NCBI RefSeq assembly: GCF_002240355.1
Contig: NZ_CP016353.1
Location: 4,142,501 to 4,206,500, forward strand
Direction: 5' to 3'
From: Prauserella marina
GTDB taxonomy: Bacteria; Actinomycetota; Actinomycetes; Mycobacteriales; Pseudonocardiaceae
DNA length: 64,000 bases
The notes under the pieces were generated by a model. The model was not told where the DNA came from. It made no database searches and worked only from the letters and a program-made list of their open reading frames with translations. Position 1 is the stretch's first letter; every line of letters starts with the position of its first letter. Both the position numbers and the translations under genes were made by a program. Shown here piece by piece: positions 43,854 through 52,456 of this stretch.

Positions 43854-44641
43854 GCGAACTGGCCCTCGCGCCTGCCCTGCCCTGGCTGGCCCGCGAACGC
43901 CTGCGCGATACGCAGCCATTCCCGCGCGTCGGCGCCTTCGGCTTCGACGTCGGTGTCGCCGGGATGCCTGCGCTGGGTGACGATGTGGCAGAAGCCGGTC
44001 GCGCTTCCGGTGACGCGTTGGGTCGCGTCGCCGGGGCCGAAGGTCCAGGTGTCGCCGTCGGGCGCGGTCAGCTCGACCCGGAACGGTTCGGCAGGCGGAG
44101 CCAGCGAGTGCAGCTGGAAGGCGAAGTCCCTTGTGCGCACGCCGAAGCGGGCGATGTGCCACAGCCGGGCGCTCTGGCGCCGGTCGAGGCCCAGCGCGTC
44201 GGCGATGTCCTGGCCGTGTGCCCAGGTTTCCATCATGCGGGCGGTTGCCATGGATGCCGGGCTCATGGCAGGGCCGTACCAGGGCAATTTCTCGCCGGCG
44301 GGGAACGCGGCCAGCGCCCCGCGCAGTTGGTCACGGCGTTCTCGCCACCTCGCCAGCAGTGCCCCCGGAGGGTCACCGGCGTGCTCAGCCGCTCCCTCGT
44401 CGACGTAGCGCTCACCCGCGAGCAGCGCACGTTTGAGTTCCTCACCGAATTCGCCGGGCGTGGTAGCCGAGATCAACGCCTTCTCGTCGGTCCAGGCGAG
44501 GTGGGCGATCTGGTGGGCGACGGTCCAGCCGTCAGCCGGGGTCGCGGTCGCCCATGCCGCGTCCGGCAGCCCGGCGACCATGGCGTCGACCTCCTGGCTT
44601 TCGGCGTCGAGATCGCCGAGGATCGCGTCGAGATCAGCCAT
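43850..44641 (-). CDS. DinB-fold TIGR03084-family metal-binding protein
   Basis: 263 residues. The N-terminal half has the DinB/mycothiol-maleylpyruvate-isomerase fold, with WTVAHQIAHLAWTDEKAL near residue 40 and MMETWAHGQDIADALG near 140; the His residues there are candidate metal ligands. The C-terminal half is a separate beta-rich domain (GFCHIVTQRRHPGDTDV). The family is annotated as metal-binding and often lies beside AtuA in actinobacteria, as far as I recall. A mycothiol-dependent step is possible. The ATG at 44641 has GGAGG 7 bases upstream; it is the first gene of the operon. Confidence 0.8.
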   Translation of the reverse strand: MADLDAILGDLDAESQEVDAMVAGLPDAAWATATPADGWTVAHQIAHLAWTDEKALISATTPGEFGEELKRALLAGERYVDEGAAEHAGDPPGALLARWRERRDQLRGALAAFPAGEKLPWYGPAMSPASMATARMMETWAHGQDIADALGLDRRQSARLWHIARFGVRTRDFAFQLHSLAPPAEPFRVELTAPDGDTWTFGPGDATQRVTGSATGFCHIVTQRRHPGDTDVEAEGADAREWLRIAQAFAGQPGQGRREGQFA

Positions 44642-44692
44642 GTCAGCACCTCCTTGAGCCTGTCGTCGCAGCCTGGCACCGGCCATCCGAAA

Positions 44693-44710
44693 AATCAAGC
44701 ACGCCTGATT
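44693..44710. promoter_or_regulatory. Operator candidate for the Atu-like TetR
   Basis: AATCAAGCA-CGCCTGATT, an 18-bp inverted repeat with 7 of 9 pairs matched, in the 143-base divergent promoter between the operon start (44641) and the enoyl-CoA hydratase (44785). One site could control both directions. Confidence 0.5.
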
Positions 44711-44784
44711 GTTTTTCCTGTTGTCCAGTTGTCAACAAGCTGGCGTGTCTTCTACCGTGTAGCGACCCCGGCAGGGAGGCCAGC

Positions 44785-45651
44785 ATGGACAGCGCACACA
44801 GCACCGGTCCGACCGGCGACTACGCGGAGATCACCTACGCCGTCGCCGATCGCATCGCGACGATCACGCTCAACCGGCCGAAGGCCCGCAACGGCTACAC
44901 GATCCGCATGGCCGACGAACTGGCCGCCGCCTTCGACCGCGCGGACGCCGACGACGACGTCAGGGTGGTCGTGCTCGCGGCGGAGGGAACCGACTTCTCC
45001 GTCGGCGCCGACCTTTCCGGCGGCGGGTTCGACTTCGACGCCGAAGCGGGCCCCGACCCGCACTGGCAGGAACCGGCCGGGCGGTGCTCACGACGCGTCT
45101 TCCTGATGAACAAGCCGGTGATCGCCGCGATTCAGGGCGCGTCCATCGGCGGAGGGCTCACCATCACACTGCCTGCCGACTACCGGCTCGCGGCGAGCAA
45201 CGCGCGGTTCGGCTTCGTGTTCGTCCGCCGCGGGATCTACCCCGAAGGCGCTTCGGCGTGGTTCCTGCCCAAACTCGTCGGGCTGGGCAAGGCCATGGAC
45301 TGGATGATCAGCGGACGAGTGTTCGGTGTGGACGAAGCACTCGCGGCGGGGCTCGTGCACAGCGTCCACGAGCCTGAGGAACTACTCGGCGCGGCCTACG
45401 AACTGGCGGCCGACCTGGCTTCCGGAACGGCGCCGGTGTCGGTCGCGGTCACCAGGCAGTTACTCTACCGGATGTCGAACCTCGATTCGCCCTTTCCCGT
45501 ACACGAGGTGGATTCGCGGCTCATCGCCAGCATCGCGAAGAACCCTGACGCGGTCGAGGGCGTCCTGTCGTTCCTCCAGAAACGCCCACCACGGTTTCAG
45601 CTGCGCGCCAGTACCGACCAGCCCGATTTCCTCCCATGGAAGGAAACATGA
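44785..45651 (+). CDS. Enoyl-CoA hydratase/isomerase family protein
   Basis: 288 residues. Crotonase features: TITLNRPKARNGY, AAEGTDFSVGADLSGG as the first oxyanion loop, and AAIQGASIGGGLTITLPADYR as the second, followed by RRGIYPEGASAWFLP. It is divergent from the Atu-like operon and near its operator, so it is a candidate for the missing hydratase step (AtuE or LiuC position). Upstream GGGAGG supports the ATG at 44785. It overlaps the next gene by 4 bases. Confidence 0.84.
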   Translation: MDSAHSTGPTGDYAEITYAVADRIATITLNRPKARNGYTIRMADELAAAFDRADADDDVRVVVLAAEGTDFSVGADLSGGGFDFDAEAGPDPHWQEPAGRCSRRVFLMNKPVIAAIQGASIGGGLTITLPADYRLAASNARFGFVFVRRGIYPEGASAWFLPKLVGLGKAMDWMISGRVFGVDEALAAGLVHSVHEPEELLGAAYELAADLASGTAPVSVAVTRQLLYRMSNLDSPFPVHEVDSRLIASIAKNPDAVEGVLSFLQKRPPRFQLRASTDQPDFLPWKET

Positions 45652-46292
45652 CCACGTCTCCCACCCCGGTTTACCCACCCTCGCCGTGGAACCTGCACGC
45701 GCAGGGCTATCTCTCGGCGTGGGCGCTGCCCTCCGGCGAGCTGCCCGAGCTGCCTGCCGGGATCACCGCACTGACCGTCAAGGGCACGGCCTTCGTGTTC
45801 ACGGCCTGGATCGACTACCAGCCTCCCGGTCAGCTCGCCTATCACGAACTGCTCGCCGCCGTGGTCGTCCACAATCGACACAGCGGGCTGAGTGGCCGGC
45901 GGCCGACGGTGTCCATCACCGGCATCTGGGTGGACAGTGAGGTGTCGCTCGCCGGCGGCAGGCAGCTGTGGGCGATCCCCAAGGGACTTGCCTCGCTCGA
46001 CTTCACGACCGGCGGGCACTTCACCGCGGTGGCGAGCACGGCGGAGGACTGGATCGCGACCGCGGCCTTCGCTCCCCGGCGAGGATTGCCGTTCGCGCCG
46101 CCGCACCGGTTCGCGATCGCCCAGGGCAGGAACGGACTTCCGCTCGTCACACCGGTCAGGTCGAGCGGGAAACCGGCACCCGCCTCTGCGAGCTGGCACA
46201 TCAATCCCGCTGGCCCACTCGGCTTTCTTGCCGGCAGGAAACCGCTGTTCAGCGCGCACCTTCGCGACGTCGCGCTCCAGTTCGGCGACTGA
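45648..46292 (+). CDS. Acetoacetate-decarboxylase-family protein
   Basis: 214 residues. The family core is visible: AYHELLAAVVV, WVDSEVSLAGGRQLWAIPKGLASLDF, where the IPK lysine sits in the place of the Schiff-base Lys of acetoacetate decarboxylase. The Glu and Arg of the original active site are not obvious, so a decarboxylase function is uncertain; many members have other roles. Start ATG 45648 follows AAGGAAAC and overlaps the hydratase stop (ATGA). It ends inside the convergent AraC gene with a 44-base overlap. Confidence 0.8.
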   Translation: MTTSPTPVYPPSPWNLHAQGYLSAWALPSGELPELPAGITALTVKGTAFVFTAWIDYQPPGQLAYHELLAAVVVHNRHSGLSGRRPTVSITGIWVDSEVSLAGGRQLWAIPKGLASLDFTTGGHFTAVASTAEDWIATAAFAPRRGLPFAPPHRFAIAQGRNGLPLVTPVRSSGKPAPASASWHINPAGPLGFLAGRKPLFSAHLRDVALQFGD

Positions 46293-47313
46293 ACTCGCGT
46301 GGCGGGATCCCCTTCCAGCGGGTGAAGGCGTGGATGAAGGCCGCCGCCTCGCCGTAGCCGAGGCGGCGGGCGACCTGCTCGACGGAAAGCGCCTGCGCGG
46401 TCAGCAATTCCTCGGCCATGCTCTCGCGGACCTCGTCGAGCAGCGCCCGGAAGCTCGTCCCCTCCGCGGCGAGCCTGCGGCGCAGCGTGCGCCCCGTCAT
46501 CGAGAGCCCCGCCGCGACGCTCTCCATGTCCCTGCTCAGTCCGCCCGCGCTCAGCAGCGCGTCCCGTACCTGGCCCGCGACTCCCCGGCGGCGACGGCGC
46601 GCGGCAACGAGCCGACGGCACTCGTCCTCGCACATCGCGGCGGTGTGCGCGTTCGCCTGCGGCATCGGCGTTTCCAGCAACCGCGAAGGGAAACTCACTC
46701 CCGTGAGCTCGGCGCCGAACTCGGGAACGGTACCGAGCACCTCGTGAAACGCGGTGGTGTCGGCGGGGCGCGGCAGCCGGACTCGCACTTCCCCGATGTG
46801 TTCCGGCAGGCCGATCTGTTCGCGCATCAGCGTGACGATCGCGGCGAGATCCCTTGCCAGCAGAAAATCTTTGACGTCGTAAGGGACTCCGGCATCGAGG
46901 CAGTCGAGGTGGACGGCCTCGCCGTCGGTACGCAGCTCGGGAACGCAGAACACATAGGTCAGCTCGATGTAGCGCAGCGCGAGCGCGATGGCCTCGCCGA
47001 CCGTGCGACTACTGGTCACCGCGTAGCCCCAGATGCCGTAGGAAGTCGCGTGGTACAGCCTGCCCGCGGCGAGACCGAGCCGCGCGGGGTCTCCCCCACG
47101 GCGCAGAATGTTGCGGACGACGGCCAGCTCCTGGTGCGCTTCGACCTGTGCGGGAGCCTCTCCCGGCCGTGCCGGAGCAGCGATGACGTCCGCGCCGAGA
47201 CCGGTCCCGTCCAGTACCGTCTCGGCCGGTATGCCGTGCCCCTCGGCGAACTCGACGAGCAGCGCGACACTCGTCGCCGCGCGAGGGAAGTCCCAGCCGG
47301 TCGTCGTCACCAT
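46249..47313 (-). CDS. AraC-family regulator with arabinose-operon-type (PF12625) sensor
   Basis: 354 residues. The N-terminal 200 residues match the Arabinose_bd-type sensor found in OruR/ArgR-like AraC regulators (HATSYGIWGYAVTSSRTVGEA near residue 88). The C-terminal AraC helix-turn-helix has VAAGLSMTGRTLRRRLAAEG and VARRLGYGEAAAFIHAFTRWKG. It is divergent from the monooxygenase across a 73-base gap, so it probably activates it. Its 3' end overlaps the convergent decarboxylase-family gene by 44 bases. The effector is unknown. Confidence 0.86.
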   Translation of the reverse strand: MVTTTGWDFPRAATSVALLVEFAEGHGIPAETVLDGTGLGADVIAAPARPGEAPAQVEAHQELAVVRNILRRGGDPARLGLAAGRLYHATSYGIWGYAVTSSRTVGEAIALALRYIELTYVFCVPELRTDGEAVHLDCLDAGVPYDVKDFLLARDLAAIVTLMREQIGLPEHIGEVRVRLPRPADTTAFHEVLGTVPEFGAELTGVSFPSRLLETPMPQANAHTAAMCEDECRRLVAARRRRRGVAGQVRDALLSAGGLSRDMESVAAGLSMTGRTLRRRLAAEGTSFRALLDEVRESMAEELLTAQALSVEQVARRLGYGEAAAFIHAFTRWKGIPPREFSRRTGARRREGAR

Positions 47314-47386
47314 GTGTCCGAAAGTATCAACTTGTTGTCCTCGCCGGTCCTGGAACGCGCGGTGGGCGAAGTCCTAGTCTTCCGGC

Positions 47387-48874
47387 ATGAGCGCCACTCC
47401 ACACCACTCCGCCGACGCCGTGATCGTCGGCGCGGGTTTCGGCGGCATCGCTGCGGCCATCGAGCTGAGCAGGTCGGGGTTCACCGACATCGTGATACTG
47501 GAACGCGCCTCGGACCTCGGCGGGGTGTGGCGCGAGAACACCTATCCCGGAGCTGGCTGCGATGTGCCTTCCCCGTTGTATTCGTTCTCGTTCGAACACA
47601 ATCCGGCCTGGCCGCGCCGCTACGCATCCCAGCCCGACATCCACGCCTACCTGCGCCGCACCGCGCGCAAATACGGTGTGTTCGACCGGATCCGGTTCGG
47701 CACCGAAGTCACCAGCGCCGAATTCGACGGCTCCACCGCGACGTGGCTGATCCGCACGGCCACCGGCGACGGATTCACCGGGAGGGTGTTCGTCCCGGCC
47801 ACCGGTCAGCTGTCACGACCTGCTTTCCCGGACATTCCGGGAATGGATACTTTTCGCGGCGACTCGTTTCACTCGGCGGAATGGCGGCACGATCTCGATC
47901 TGACCGGCGCCAGGATCGCGGTGATCGGTACCGGCGCGAGCGCCGTCCAGTTCGTGCCGCGAATCCAGCGGCAGGCCAAGACGCTCACCGTGTTCCAGCG
48001 GTCGGCGCCCTACCTGCTGCCCAAACGCGACCACGGCTACACCGCCTGGCACCACAGGGCACTCAGAGCCGTTCCGCTGGCACGGACTCTCGACCGGCTC
48101 GGGTTCTGGTTGTACGCGGAGTTCGCGCAGCAATGCCTTTCGAAATGGCAATTCCTGACGCCGCTTTTTCAGCGGCAGACGGAGAAGCACCTGCGCGAGG
48201 CCGTCGCCGACCCCGCGTTGCGTGACAAACTCACTCCGGACTACGCGCTCGGCTGCAAGCGGGTGCTGTTCAGCAACGACTACCTCCCCGCGATCGCGAA
48301 GTCCAATGTAGACCTGGTCACCGACGAGATCGTCGCGGTGACTGGCAACGGTGTCCGGGACGCGAACGGCCGGCACCACGAAGCCGACGTGATCATCTAT
48401 GGCACCGGCTTCGCGGCGGGCGACCTGATGTCCCCCATCGACGTGCGCGGTCTCGACGGTCGTTCGCTCGCCGAGACCTGGCAGGAAGGCGCGCGAGCGC
48501 ATCTTGGCATCACGGTCCCCGGTTTTCCCGGCATGTTCCTGATGTACGGGCCGAACACGAACCTCGGCGGCGGTTCCGTCATCTACATGCTGGAGAGCCA
48601 GGCGCGCTACGTGAGGGACGCGGTCCGGCTGCTGGCGGCACACCCCTCGCGGTACCTCGATGTCCGAGAGGACGCGGAGCAGCGCTGGGACGAGGAGATC
48701 CAGGGCAGACTCGAACGCTCGGTGTGGACGCGCTGCCGGAGCTGGTATCGCAATTCCTACGGCAGGGTCGTCGCCAACTGGCCCGGCCGCACCCACGAGT
48801 ACCGGCGCCGCACGGCCTCGGTCGACCTCAGGCAGTTCCGCGTGGGGTCGGCGAGCGGGACCCCCTCGCGCTGA
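47387..48874 (+). CDS. Flavin-containing monooxygenase, Baeyer-Villiger type
   Basis: 495 residues. FAD-binding VIVGAGFGGIAAAIE near residue 13, the BVMO fingerprint FRGDSFHSAEW (FxGxxxHxxxW) near 156, the NADPH site VIGTGASAVQFVP near 183, and the late motif IIYGTGF. It oxidises ketones to esters, or N/S atoms, using NADPH and O2. It is divergent from an AraC regulator and is followed by a P450, 87 bases downstream. A role in terpenoid or steroid ketone oxidation fits the neighbours but is inferred. Confidence 0.9.
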   Translation: MSATPHHSADAVIVGAGFGGIAAAIELSRSGFTDIVILERASDLGGVWRENTYPGAGCDVPSPLYSFSFEHNPAWPRRYASQPDIHAYLRRTARKYGVFDRIRFGTEVTSAEFDGSTATWLIRTATGDGFTGRVFVPATGQLSRPAFPDIPGMDTFRGDSFHSAEWRHDLDLTGARIAVIGTGASAVQFVPRIQRQAKTLTVFQRSAPYLLPKRDHGYTAWHHRALRAVPLARTLDRLGFWLYAEFAQQCLSKWQFLTPLFQRQTEKHLREAVADPALRDKLTPDYALGCKRVLFSNDYLPAIAKSNVDLVTDEIVAVTGNGVRDANGRHHEADVIIYGTGFAAGDLMSPIDVRGLDGRSLAETWQEGARAHLGITVPGFPGMFLMYGPNTNLGGGSVIYMLESQARYVRDAVRLLAAHPSRYLDVREDAEQRWDEEIQGRLERSVWTRCRSWYRNSYGRVVANWPGRTHEYRRRTASVDLRQFRVGSASGTPSR

Positions 48875-48961
48875 CCTTCATCCGAATTCACTCTTGTCAG
48901 GCCGCCAATAACACGGGACCGTGGGGGGGAGCCGCGAGCAGTCCGCGAGGAGATGGTCGCC

Positions 48962-50428
48962 ATGGTGACAGTCGTCGACAGGATGACGGGAACACTGCGC
49001 GAGAAACTGCCCCCGCTCACCGCCCTGCCACTGCCGGGCGCGGTGGACGAGCGCATACTCGCCCAGCGCTGGCCGGTACGCGAACTGGCGGCTCCCCCCG
49101 AGGGCAGCGGGCTGCAGCCGGTACTCGGCGACGCCGGACCGCCGCTCATCGGGCACACGCTCACGATGATGCGCTACGGCGCGGCCTACGGACTCCGCAG
49201 ATACGAGCAGTACGGGCCGGTGTGGTGGTCGGGCGCGTTCGGAAGGCGGATCGTCACCGTCACCGGACCGGAGGCGACCCAGGCCGTACTTGTCAACAAG
49301 GACAAGGCGTTCTCGCAGGAGGGCTGGAAGTTCTTCATCGAGAAGTTCTTCAACCGAGGGCTCATGCTGCTGGACTTCGGCGAGCACCACACGCACCGGC
49401 GGATCATGCAGGAAGCGTTCACGAAGGACCGGCTCGCCGGCTACATCGCGCAGCAGGGGCCCGCGCTGCGCGACGGCATCGCGGCGTGGGAGCACCATCC
49501 GGGAAGACCCCGCCTGTACTGGCTGCTGAAGCAGCTCACCCTCGATGTCGCGACCAGGGTGTTCATGGGCATGCCGAGCGGACCGGACGCCCAGCGGATC
49601 AACAGGGCTTTCGTGGCGTGCGTGCGCGCGGCGACCGCGGTCGTGCGCTATCCCGTCCCAGGAGGACGCTGGCAGGCAGGCATCCAGGGCCGGGCGACCC
49701 TCGAACGGTATTTCGCACGGCACCTGCCCGCGAAGCGAGAAGGAGACGAGAGCGACCTGTTCTCGGCGCTGTGCCACGCGACGACCGAGGACGGCGAGCG
49801 CTTCACCGACGACGACGTGATCAACCACATGATCTTCCTGATGATGGCCGCGCACGACACGTCGACCATCACCAGCACCGCCGTCTGTTACTACCTCGCG
49901 AAACACCCGGAATGGCAGGAAAGGGCGCGCGCGGAATCGCTCGCGCTCGGCGAAGACCTCCCCGACATGGCGGCGCTCGGCACTCTGCACACGCTCGACC
50001 TGGTGATCAAGGAAGCACTGCGGCTCGTCCCTCCGGTACCCAGTTTCTCCCGCAAGGCCGTCGAGGACACCGAGATACTCGGGCACTACATCCCCGAGGG
50101 AACGCTGGTGGGCGTGACGCCGACCGGCAACCACTTCGACGAGCGGTACTGGACCGACCCGCACACCTTCGACCCCGGCCGCTTCTCCGAGGAGCGCAGG
50201 GAGGACAAGGGGCACCGCTACGCGTGGATACCGTTCGGCGGCGGAGCGCACAAATGCATCGGGCTGCACTTCGGCACCTACGAGGTGAAAGCTTTGCTGC
50301 ACGAGATGTTGCGGCGCTACCGGTGGAGCGTTGCAGAGGACTACGAGGTCCGCTGGGACTACGTCTCGCTACCGGTGCCCGTTGACGGCCTTCCCATCCA
50401 ACTCAAGGCACTTGATCACACAGCGTGA
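48962..50428 (+). CDS. Cytochrome P450
   Basis: 488 residues from ATG 48962 (GAGGAG 9 bases upstream; ATG 48953 possible). The haem loop FGGGAHKCIGLHFG near residue 425 contains the Cys ligand, AAHDTSTITS near 295 is the I-helix oxygen motif, and KEALRLVPP near 348 is the ExxR helix. The long N-terminus and the C-terminal pattern remind me of the CYP136 family, without certainty. No membrane anchor is seen, so it is a soluble class-I P450 needing an external ferredoxin, which is absent here. It probably oxidises a lipid or terpenoid. Confidence 0.88.
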   Translation: MVTVVDRMTGTLREKLPPLTALPLPGAVDERILAQRWPVRELAAPPEGSGLQPVLGDAGPPLIGHTLTMMRYGAAYGLRRYEQYGPVWWSGAFGRRIVTVTGPEATQAVLVNKDKAFSQEGWKFFIEKFFNRGLMLLDFGEHHTHRRIMQEAFTKDRLAGYIAQQGPALRDGIAAWEHHPGRPRLYWLLKQLTLDVATRVFMGMPSGPDAQRINRAFVACVRAATAVVRYPVPGGRWQAGIQGRATLERYFARHLPAKREGDESDLFSALCHATTEDGERFTDDDVINHMIFLMMAAHDTSTITSTAVCYYLAKHPEWQERARAESLALGEDLPDMAALGTLHTLDLVIKEALRLVPPVPSFSRKAVEDTEILGHYIPEGTLVGVTPTGNHFDERYWTDPHTFDPGRFSEERREDKGHRYAWIPFGGGAHKCIGLHFGTYEVKALLHEMLRRYRWSVAEDYEVRWDYVSLPVPVDGLPIQLKALDHTA

Positions 50429-50473
50429 CCTCGACTTGGAACAGAACCACTCGGACAGCCGGTAGACACTCGT

Positions 50474-50500
50474 AGCCCTGCGTGATGCTGTTGCAGGGCT
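50474..50500 (+). terminator. Stem-loop after the P450 gene
   Basis: An 8-bp perfect stem AGCCCTGC/GCAGGGCT with an 11-base loop, 45 bases after the P450 stop and before the GGDEF/EAL gene. No U-tract. It is a probable terminator. Confidence 0.55.
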
Positions 50501-50587
50501 CTGGCCATCTCGGGCCCGGCGCGGGCAGGTGGAGCCCCGCACGGGCAGCGGGCTGGCCTTCACCTGTTTTTGGCGGAGAGGTGCAGG

Positions 50588-52447
50588 GTGTCGGAACCTG
50601 GTGCCACACCAGGAATGGCCGCGATCGCAGGCCGATGGGCTGCCCAGCTCACCGGTGACAACGGCGTACCGGTTCCGGCCGCCGAACTGGAGCGGGCTTT
50701 GCTCGCGGTCGCCGAGGAAGCCCGCGCCGCCGCGGTGGCGGCCAAGGACGCGGCGGAACTGCGGCTGGCAACCCTCTATTCGGCGTCCCCCTTCGGGGTG
50801 GCCCTCGTCGACCAGGACGGCCGGGTGCTCGACGTCAATCCCGCGTTCACGAAACTGCTGGGGCACACGATCGACGACCTCGCCGGAACCGACATCGGCA
50901 CGCTGGGGGCGACCCCGAAGGACACCACCGCACTGCACACCGGCTTCGCCGAACTGCGAGCGACCGGAACCACGAGGCAACGCGAACAACTCGACCTCGA
51001 ACACGCCCTTGACGGTCCACTGAGGACATACGTGACGATCGCCGGTCTTCCCGGCAACAGCGGCGAGGCGCTGCACCCCATCCTCATCGTCGAGGACGTG
51101 AGCGAACTCAGCCTGCTCAGAGACGCACTGCGCAGGCAGAACGTGCAGGATCCGCTCACTGGCCTTCCCAACAAGAGCAGCTTCGTCAACAAACTCGAAA
51201 CCAGCCTCGCCCAGCCGGACGACGACCAGATCGCGCTCGTCTACTTCGACGTCGACGGTTTCAAGGTCATCAACGACGGGCTCGGTCCCGGCGCGGGCGA
51301 CCAGGTGCTGCGGCACGTCGCCGGAAGGCTGGCCGACGTGTTCGCCCCATCGGGCGCGTTCGTGGCGCGACTTTCCGGAGACGGGTTCGCGGTGCTGATG
51401 CGCGGCGACCTCACCAGCGCGGACGTGGTCGACCTCGTCGAGGAGACCATGACCGAACTGGCCGAGCCCTGCTACGTCGACGGCAAGGGCATCGGCGTGA
51501 GTGTCAGCGTCGGCATCGTCGTCCAGGCGGCCAACGGCGGTACGACCCAGGAAGACCTGCACAGGGCCGCGGAGATCACGCTGCACCGCGCCAAGGAAAG
51601 CGGGCGCGCGCAGTGGATGCTGTTCGAAGCGGGCCTCGACACTCGCGACCGCCGTCGTTACGGCATCGGCGCCGTGATCGGGGGCGCGCTGGAGAACGGC
51701 GAGTTCGAACTGGAGTACCAGCCGACGGTCAAACTCGACGGCAGCAACGAGATCGCCGTCGTCAACGCCGGTCTGCGGTGGAACCATCCCGAGCACGGCA
51801 TGCTGAGCGGCGAGGAATTCTATCCGCTCGCCGACACCACCGGTATGACGCTCGGACTCGGCCGCTGGCTGCTCACCAAGGCGATGTCGGACGCCGCCAG
51901 GTGGCAGGCCGAGTTCCCCTCGGCACCCGACCTGTGCGTGCGGCTGCCGACGCGGCTCGCGATCGACCCCAATCTGGTCGGCATCGTCAGGGACGAACTG
52001 AAACGCACCGGGCTGCCCCCGAAGAAGCTGCGCATCTGCACCGACAGCGCCGCACTCGTCGACCCTCGTGGCGAAGTACTGGAAACCATCACGGTGCTCG
52101 CCGAACTCGACGTGAAGATCGCGCTGGCCGTGGCAGGCGGAGCCGACCTCGAACTCGTCAACACCCACAAGTTGCCGGTCGGGTTCGTCATCCTCTCCGG
52201 CCCGCACGTCGAAGCGCTCGCCGGTGAGGGCGAGCAGGCCGAAGGTGCCCGCAAGCATCTCGGCGCGTTACTGGAGCGGGCAGGCGAACTGGGTATCACC
52301 AGGATCGGCGCCGAGGGCGTGCTCACCGCCGAACACGCCGACCGGCTGCGGGAACTGGGCATCGTCGCGGGAAGGGGCGATCTGTTCGGGAACGCGGCGG
52401 GCGGCTCCGGGATCACGGAGCTCATCCGCTCTTCACGCGCGACGTAG
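50588..52447 (+). CDS. PAS-GGDEF-EAL protein with degenerate catalytic motifs
   Basis: 619 residues from the GTG at 50588. A PAS domain (about 60-170; LVDQDGRVLDVNPAFTKLLG), a GGDEF domain (about 175-335; DPLTGLPNKSSFVN) and an EAL domain (about 350-600). The GGDEF signature reads SGDGF, and the EAL signature reads NAG (VVNAGLRWNHPEHG), so both enzymatic sites look inactive. It may bind c-di-GMP or serve as a scaffold. There is no transmembrane segment. It is transcribed just ahead of bcp with 9 bases between them, so it may be cotranscribed. Confidence 0.84.
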   Translation: MSEPGATPGMAAIAGRWAAQLTGDNGVPVPAAELERALLAVAEEARAAAVAAKDAAELRLATLYSASPFGVALVDQDGRVLDVNPAFTKLLGHTIDDLAGTDIGTLGATPKDTTALHTGFAELRATGTTRQREQLDLEHALDGPLRTYVTIAGLPGNSGEALHPILIVEDVSELSLLRDALRRQNVQDPLTGLPNKSSFVNKLETSLAQPDDDQIALVYFDVDGFKVINDGLGPGAGDQVLRHVAGRLADVFAPSGAFVARLSGDGFAVLMRGDLTSADVVDLVEETMTELAEPCYVDGKGIGVSVSVGIVVQAANGGTTQEDLHRAAEITLHRAKESGRAQWMLFEAGLDTRDRRRYGIGAVIGGALENGEFELEYQPTVKLDGSNEIAVVNAGLRWNHPEHGMLSGEEFYPLADTTGMTLGLGRWLLTKAMSDAARWQAEFPSAPDLCVRLPTRLAIDPNLVGIVRDELKRTGLPPKKLRICTDSAALVDPRGEVLETITVLAELDVKIALAVAGGADLELVNTHKLPVGFVILSGPHVEALAGEGEQAEGARKHLGALLERAGELGITRIGAEGVLTAEHADRLRELGIVAGRGDLFGNAAGGSGITELIRSSRAT

Positions 52448-52456
52448 GATCGCCAC

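Noticed and set aside
42591-44408. A 605-codon plus-strand frame opposite atuA
   Set aside because: It is antisense to AtuA and the DinB-fold gene, which have family motifs and coupled starts.
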